NCBI RefSeq assembly: GCF_032098525.1
Contig: NZ_CP134890.1
Coordinates: 1,426,001 to 1,490,000, forward strand
From: Flavobacterium sp. PMTSA4
Lineage (GTDB): Bacteria; Bacteroidota; Bacteroidia; Flavobacteriales; Flavobacteriaceae
Direction: 5' to 3'
Length of the DNA stretch: 64,000 bases
The notes beneath the pieces are model-generated. The model did not search any database, had not been told where the DNA came from, and worked only from the letters and a program-made list of their open reading frames with translations. The translations under genes and the position numbers were made by a program. Below, in pieces: positions 59,627 through 64,000 of the stretch. Numbering within the stretch: position 1 is the stretch's first letter; each line of letters starts with the position of its first letter.

Positions 59627-60478
59627 TTAGTTTATAACACAACTAATCATTCTATCGTTTCCGTAAATATCTTTCAATAAAAGTATATTTTTAAATCCTA
59701 AATTTTCTAGTAACTCAACAGTTTCTTTTCCTAAATATTGATTGATTTCAAAAAAAAGACTTCCGTTTTCGGTTAAATTTTTCTTTGCCAATTGAGCAAT
59801 CTTTCTGTAAAAAAGCAGCGCATCGTTGTCTTCAACAAAAAGCGCCAAATGAGGTTCAAACTCTAAAACATTAGGCTTAATTTCTTCTTTTTCCAACATT
59901 CTAACATACGGTGGATTTGAAACGATAACATCAAATTGTTGTTCTAAATCATTTGTTTCTAATATATTTTTTAAAATGAAGTTCACTTCTACTCCATTCA
60001 ACTTTGCGTTTTTCTTGGCAATTTCTAATGCATTTTCAGAAACATCAATGGCAAAAACTTCAGCATTTGGTAAATTCTTTTTCAACGAAATAGGAATACA
60101 ACCCGAACCAGTTCCAATGTCCAAAATTCTCAACTTTGAAGTTTGTGATTTAAAACTTGAAACTATCAAATCAACCAATTCTTCAGTTTCAGGTCTTGGA
60201 ATTAAGACATTTCCATCAACCATAAATTTCAATCCATAAAATTCAGTTTCGCCTAATATGTATTGAATCGGTTTTTGAGTTTTTAATTCAGCAAGTATGT
60301 TTTCCCATCTAACCATATCACTCTCAGAAATTTCAAAATCAGGATTTATTGCTAAATCAATTCTTTTTAGCTGATGAAAATGTTCTAAAATTAAATAGAA
60401 AAAACTCTCTGCTTCCATTTCATCATTAATGGATGAAAGTTCTTTAATAAAATTTGATTTATATTTTTTGAGTAACAT
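59627..60478 (-). CDS. Peptide chain release factor N5-glutamine methyltransferase
   Basis: A 283-residue methyltransferase that modifies the GGQ glutamine of release factors. The N-terminal helical domain binds the substrate. SAM motif I is D-I-G-T-G-S-G (120-126) and the catalytic N-P-P-Y is at 188-191. It begins 1 nt after the GNAT gene on the same strand, so they are one unit. Confidence 0.95.
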   Translation of the reverse strand: MLLKKYKSNFIKELSSINDEMEAESFFYLILEHFHQLKRIDLAINPDFEISESDMVRWENILAELKTQKPIQYILGETEFYGLKFMVDGNVLIPRPETEELVDLIVSSFKSQTSKLRILDIGTGSGCIPISLKKNLPNAEVFAIDVSENALEIAKKNAKLNGVEVNFILKNILETNDLEQQFDVIVSNPPYVRMLEKEEIKPNVLEFEPHLALFVEDNDALLFYRKIAQLAKKNLTENGSLFFEINQYLGKETVELLENLGFKNILLLKDIYGNDRMISCVIN

Positions 60479-60479
60479 T

Positions 60480-60971
60480 TTATTCGTTTAAATCTTTTAT
60501 CATCCAAACAGGACAACTTGTGTGACAAGTATTTCCCATTGGTGCATCAATATATTCAAAACCTGATTTTTGATACAAATGTTGAGCTGTTTTCATCTCA
60601 GGCAAAGTTTCTAAATAGCATTTTTCAAACCCAAACTCTTTTGCTTTTTCTAAACACATTTGAATAATTTTAAACCCCAATCCTTTTCCTCTGGCTTCGT
60701 TTAAGAAATACATTTTCTGCAATTCGCAAATGTTTGAATCAGCATTATCAAGTTGAGAAATTCCTGCACCACCAATTATTCTTCCATCATTTTCTATTAC
60801 AAAATAAATTGCCTTTTCTTTATCGTAAGTTTCAAACATAAAATCCAATTGCTTATCAGCAAAAGCAGTTCCAGTTTTTGGATAATTATCATTAATAAAA
60901 ACTTCTCTAATAACAGCTGCAATTTGCTGGTTGTCTTTAGATTGTATTTCTCTAATTACGATTTTACTCAT
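60480..60971 (-). CDS. GNAT family N-acetyltransferase
   Basis: A 163-residue GNAT protein. The acetyl-CoA motif is L-N-E-A-R-G-K-G-L-G-F-K-I-I (Q/R-x-x-G-x-G/A pattern), followed by C-Y-L-E-T-L and Y-Q-K-S-G-F. Two cysteines lie near the end (T-C-H-T-S-C-P). The acceptor is unknown. It is 28 nt from the divergent ribD start, so each promoter must reach into the neighbour. Confidence 0.85.
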   Translation of the reverse strand: MSKIVIREIQSKDNQQIAAVIREVFINDNYPKTGTAFADKQLDFMFETYDKEKAIYFVIENDGRIIGGAGISQLDNADSNICELQKMYFLNEARGKGLGFKIIQMCLEKAKEFGFEKCYLETLPEMKTAQHLYQKSGFEYIDAPMGNTCHTSCPVWMIKDLNE

Positions 60972-60999
60972 TATCGTTGTAATAGTTTATTTTTGTGAT

Positions 61000-62040
61000 G
61001 TGAAAATACACGAAATTTATATAAAACGTTGCATTCAATTAGCTAAAAATGGTTTTGGAACAACTTATCCAAATCCATTGGTTGGTTCTGTCATTGTTTA
61101 CAACGGAAAAATTATTGGTGAAGGTTGGCATAAAAAAGCTGGTGAAGCACATGCTGAAGTCAATGCAATCAATTCCGTAAAAGATAAATCACTATTATCA
61201 AAAGCCACAATTTATGTTTCACTTGAACCTTGCAGTCATTTTGGAAAAACTCCTCCGTGTTCAGATTTAATTGTCAAACACAAAATTCCAAATGTAGTTA
61301 TTGGAACAGTTGACCCAAATCCTAAAGTAGCTGGCAACGGAGTGAAAAAATTAGAAGAAAATGATCTTTCAGTAACAGTTGGTATACTTGAAAAAGAATG
61401 TCAGGAATTAAACAAACGCTTCTTTACTTTTTACAATAAAAAACGACCTTATATCATTTTAAAATGGGCAGAAAGTGCTGATGGATTTATTGCGCCAATA
61501 TCAAAAGAAAAAAAAGAACCAGTTTGGCTAACCAATGAATTTTCGAGGCAATTGGTGCATAAATGGAGAAGTGAAGAGCAAGCAATTTTAGTTGGAACCA
61601 ATACAGTTTTAGAAGACAATCCAAAATTGAATGTTCGTGATTGGAAAGGAAAAAACCCAATTCGAATTGTTTTAGATAGAACAGGAAAGATTTCTAAAGA
61701 TTATTCTGTTTTTGATAATCAAACAAAAACAATAATATTAACTGAACAAGAAAATTTAACTTCTAGTGAAAATTGTATTTATGAAAATACTATCTTTGAT
61801 TTTAGACTGGCTGAAAAGATTGCAACTATTTTATGGAAACATAACATTCAATCAGTTATTATTGAAGGCGGAACAACTACTTTAGAAACTTTTATTAAAG
61901 CAAATCTTTGGGATGAAGCAAAAGTTTTTAAAAGCAGTTCGGTTATAAAAAAAGGAATCAAAGCTCCTTTTTTTGAACAAAAATCTGCAACCAATAATAT
62001 TAAAAACGATAAACTAACCACATTTTACCATCATGATTAA
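61000..62040 (+). CDS. Bifunctional riboflavin deaminase/reductase RibD, GTG start
   Basis: A 346-residue enzyme from a GTG at 61000; the in-frame TTG at 60931 would lie inside the divergent gene and adds a non-family hydrophobic stretch. The deaminase domain has H-A-E-V-N and P-C-S-H-F-G-K-T-P-P-C-S (zinc site); the reductase domain follows from about 145 (P-Y-I-I-L-K-W-A-E-S-A-D-G). A TATTTTTG -7-like element at 60988-60995 lies so close that the mRNA may be leaderless. It overlaps the HAD gene by 8 nt. Confidence 0.92.
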   Translation: MKIHEIYIKRCIQLAKNGFGTTYPNPLVGSVIVYNGKIIGEGWHKKAGEAHAEVNAINSVKDKSLLSKATIYVSLEPCSHFGKTPPCSDLIVKHKIPNVVIGTVDPNPKVAGNGVKKLEENDLSVTVGILEKECQELNKRFFTFYNKKRPYIILKWAESADGFIAPISKEKKEPVWLTNEFSRQLVHKWRSEEQAILVGTNTVLEDNPKLNVRDWKGKNPIRIVLDRTGKISKDYSVFDNQTKTIILTEQENLTSSENCIYENTIFDFRLAEKIATILWKHNIQSVIIEGGTTTLETFIKANLWDEAKVFKSSSVIKKGIKAPFFEQKSATNNIKNDKLTTFYHHD

Positions 62041-62641
62041 CGCAATTATTTTTGATTTTGGCGATGTTTTTATCAATCTAGAGAAACAAAGATCTAAAGA
62101 CGAATTTAAAAAATTAGGTCTTGATGGTCCAAATGATGATTTAATAGCTCATAATGATTTATTTGAAAAGGGAAATATTTCTGAAAGTCAATTTATTGAT
62201 TGTTTTAAAAAATATATTCCAAATGCATCTGATGAAAAAATAATTGCCGCATGGAATTCATTGATTGGTGATTTTCCTCTATATCGTTTGGAGTTTTTAC
62301 AAATGCTTTCTAATAAATATCAACTTTTTTTACTCACAAACACTGATTCAATACATATAAATTGTTTTGAAGAAAATGTTGGGATGTCATTTTATTCAGA
62401 TTTCTATCGTTGCTTTGAAAAAGTTTATTATTCGTATGAAATGCACATGCGAAAACCTCAACAAGAAATTTTTACAACTATTATAAATAAACACAATCTT
62501 AGCCCTAACCGTACGCTTTTTGTAGATGACAAAAAAGAAAACACCGATGCAGCTGCAGCTTTAGGTTTGCATGTTTGGAATTTGCAAGTTGGACAGGAAG
62601 ATATTGTTGATTTATTTGAGAAAAAAGAATTTCCATTCTAA
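62033..62641 (+). CDS. HAD-family hydrolase
   Basis: A 202-residue HAD-IA phosphatase-like protein. Motif I is D-F-G-D-V-F, motif II L-T-N-T-D, motif III R-K-P-Q, and motif IV F-V-D-D-K-K-E-N. Its 8-nt overlap with ribD suggests a role in the same pathway. The dephosphorylation of the RibD product is a step that HAD enzymes are known to do in other bacteria, so that is a reasonable but unproven guess. Confidence 0.85.
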   Translation: MINAIIFDFGDVFINLEKQRSKDEFKKLGLDGPNDDLIAHNDLFEKGNISESQFIDCFKKYIPNASDEKIIAAWNSLIGDFPLYRLEFLQMLSNKYQLFLLTNTDSIHINCFEENVGMSFYSDFYRCFEKVYYSYEMHMRKPQQEIFTTIINKHNLSPNRTLFVDDKKENTDAAAALGLHVWNLQVGQEDIVDLFEKKEFPF

Positions 62642-62689
62642 AATCAATTAAAAATACAATATTATTGTTTTTTGTATTTTGCAATTTCT

Positions 62690-63292
62690 ATGGATGATAC
62701 CTATAAAACAATAATCACACCTTCACCTGAAATACTTTTTAAAGAAAAAAACAGTAAGTTTTTTGGATATGCTTTTCCAGTTACTGAAGAAAATGATGTT
62801 AAAAAATATTTAGAAGAATTAAAAAAACAACATCATAGTGCAAGACATTTTTGTTATGCTTATCAACTCGGAACTGAAGAAAAACAATATAGAGTTAATG
62901 ATGATGGCGAACCAAACAATTCTGCTGGCATGCCAATATATGGTCAAATTCAATCATTCGATGTGACTAATATACTTATTGTAATTGTTCGCTATTTTGG
63001 TGGTGTAAAATTAGGAGTTGGAGGATTAATCTCTGCCTATAAAATTGCTGCTCAAATGTCATTAGAAGAATCTAAAATAGTAGAAAAAACAATTGATATT
63101 AATTTTAAAGTTTCTTTTGATTACAAAAACATGAACAAAGTGATGCGAGTGATTAAAGAAAAAAATTTAGATAACATTTCTCAAAAAATGAACGAAAGTT
63201 GTGAAATTATAATTTCAACTAGGAAAAAAAATGCCGAAATAATTTTCGCCATTTTTTCAAATTTATTTGAAGTATCTATTAATAAAATTTAA
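62690..63292 (+). CDS. YigZ/IMPACT family protein
   Basis: A 200-residue protein from the ATG at 62690 (an earlier in-frame start at 62672 is less likely). The family core is H-S-A-R-H-F-C-Y-A-Y, D-D-G-E-P-N-N-S-A-G and V-R-Y-F-G-G-V-K-L-G-V-G-G-L. The first domain is the IMPACT-type fold and the second a ferredoxin-like domain. The role is not settled. Its stop shares TTTAA with the convergent thioesterase gene (4-nt overlap). Confidence 0.93.
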   Translation: MDDTYKTIITPSPEILFKEKNSKFFGYAFPVTEENDVKKYLEELKKQHHSARHFCYAYQLGTEEKQYRVNDDGEPNNSAGMPIYGQIQSFDVTNILIVIVRYFGGVKLGVGGLISAYKIAAQMSLEESKIVEKTIDINFKVSFDYKNMNKVMRVIKEKNLDNISQKMNESCEIIISTRKKNAEIIFAIFSNLFEVSINKI

Positions 63293-63690
63293 ATTTGATT
63301 AAACAACTCCATAATGTGTTTTGGTGGCGAAATAGGTTTTCCTAAATTTACATCCACAAACACCAATATAAAATGTGCAGTTGTTAACAATTCATCATTT
63401 TCATTGCGAATTTCACAATCAAATTCAACCTTCACAGAACTCTGTCCTTTGAATCTAGTTATTACGGTAAGCAAATCATCATAACGAGCTGGTTTTTTAT
63501 AATTTAAATGCATGGAAACTATTGGCAACGCAATTCCACTTTCCTCTAGCTCTTTATATGAAATCCCTTTGTTTCTAAGCCATTCCACACGACCAATTTC
63601 AAAATAAGGCACATAACTTCCGTGATAAACCACTCCCATTTGGTCAGTTTCTGAATAACGAACTCTTAACTGAACTTGATGTTCTTTCAT
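63289..63690 (-). CDS. Acyl-CoA thioesterase (YbgC/FadM type)
   Basis: A 133-residue hotdog-fold thioesterase: R-Y-S-E-T-D-Q-M-G-V-V-Y-H-G-S-Y-V-P-Y-F-E-I-G-R-V-E-W carries the catalytic Asp (in T-D-Q-M-G) and the central helix. It hydrolyses acyl-CoA esters, with short to medium chains or aromatic acids as typical substrates. A minus-strand -7-like TATATTTG lies near 63852-63859. It is convergent with the YigZ gene. Confidence 0.92.
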   Translation of the reverse strand: MKEHQVQLRVRYSETDQMGVVYHGSYVPYFEIGRVEWLRNKGISYKELEESGIALPIVSMHLNYKKPARYDDLLTVITRFKGQSSVKVEFDCEIRNENDELLTTAHFILVFVDVNLGKPISPPKHIMELFNQI

Positions 63691-63875
63691 AATTTTTTTA
63701 CTTTAATTTTACTATTTATAAACGTTCAATACAATAATATTTTTAAAAAATCAATGCCAAATTAATTTTTTTTAACGAAATTTATTCACATATTTGTTAC
63801 CCCGAAAAGCAATAGAAATCTACTTGATTTTTTTTGTAAAAGATAACCTAACAAATATACTATAATTAAATATTT
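63691..63875. promoter_or_regulatory. Upstream region of dnaA
   Basis: An AT-rich 185-nt stretch between divergent genes. It contains one DnaA-box-like TTATTCACA at 63782-63790 (TTATNCACA) and a partial -7 match CATATTTG at 63789-63796. No cluster of boxes is visible, so this alone is not evidence for oriC. Confidence 0.45.
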
Positions 63876-64000
63876 ATGAGCAAAACTGCGCAATCGGTAT
63901 GGGAAAATTGTCTATCCTTCATAAAGGATAACATTCAAGAACAAGCGTATAAAACTTGGTTTGAACCGATTAAGTCAGTTGAACTTACAGACAATGCACT
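63876..64000 (+). CDS. Chromosomal replication initiator DnaA, N-terminal part
   Basis: The gene runs off the window. The 41 visible codons, M-S-K-T-A-Q-S-V-W-E-N-C-L then F-I-K-D-N-I and A-Y-K-T-W-F-E-P-I, match domain I of DnaA, the self-assembly and helicase-loading domain. The W-F-x-P-I segment is diagnostic. The ATPase and DNA-binding domains lie beyond the edge. Confidence 0.93.
   Translation, partial: MSKTAQSVWENCLSFIKDNIQEQAYKTWFEPIKSVELTDNA

Noticed and set aside
63852..63883. Minus-strand promoter overlapping the dnaA start
   Set aside because: TATATTTG and TTG fit at a 21-bp spacing, but the -33 lies within dnaA codons and the leader would be about 150 nt; support is too weak to list as a promoter.

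Overview
The window is an AT-rich chromosomal segment from a member of the Flavobacteriaceae, most likely Flavobacterium or a close relative. The evidence is the gene content (DUF4290, DUF5686, DUF4199, START-like and GlmU-like proteins, a type IX secretion C-terminal signal, a 6S-Flavo-like RNA), promoters of the Bacteroidetes type (TTG, about 19 bp, TAnnTTTG) and the near absence of Shine-Dalgarno sequences. It looks like ordinary core chromosome with a few lineage-specific surface genes. I saw no insertion sequence, prophage, CRISPR array, integrase cargo or obvious pseudogene. The right edge runs into the first 41 codons of dnaA.

Layout: 0.3-3.6 kb, minus-strand ABC1 kinase/TetR pair, then an OmpA lipoprotein and a lipocalin-like lipoprotein. 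3.8-7.4 kb, htpG and a plus-strand DUF2721 / NYN-LOTUS / unknown cluster. 7.5-16.9 kb, carB (without its allosteric domain), rpmH, a TPR membrane protein, a lytic transglycosylase, an alpha/beta hydrolase, a small acetyltransferase, an unknown protein, mtaB, a GlmU-like protein and rpmE type B. 17.1-22.2 kb, a tightly coupled four-gene operon (DUF4199, GT2 glycosyltransferase, phosphohexomutase, MsbA-like ABC exporter) that fits envelope glycoconjugate synthesis. 22.2-27.1 kb, a minus-strand operon of M23 peptidase, TonB-dependent receptor and EF-hand-like lipoprotein. 27.3-29.7 kb, a small coiled-coil protein, zapA, a 6S RNA and rny. 29.7-34.7 kb, a histidine kinase/response regulator pair, xerD and three small outer-membrane beta-barrel genes, two with duplicated control regions. 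34.8-46.9 kb, aroQ, DUF5686, a TSUP transporter, murA (Asp in place of the catalytic Cys) with DUF4290 and DUF493, an AAA NTPase with a TTG start, recQ, fmt, HU, YqgE, an aminotransferase and a START-like protein. 47.0 kb, tRNA-Met. 47.4-56.8 kb, one 3147-residue cell-surface protein made of glycine-rich blocks, 14 alternating Ig-like repeats, LamG-like modules and a T9SS sorting domain. 56.9-64 kb, hisS, a MacB-type permease, prmC, a GNAT protein, ribD, a HAD phosphatase, a YigZ/IMPACT protein, a thioesterase and the start of dnaA.

Neighbouring units are often separated by strong bidirectional hairpin terminators, while several other convergent pairs share or abut their stop codons with no terminator. 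The observations most worth following up are the giant repeat adhesin and its upstream repeats, the coiled-coil/zapA/6S RNA/rny cluster, the duplicated porin control regions, the repeat array upstream of HU, the MurA Cys-to-Asp change and the shortened CarB. I did not find a clearly new defence or mobile system. All functions are assigned by reading motifs; no database search was run.
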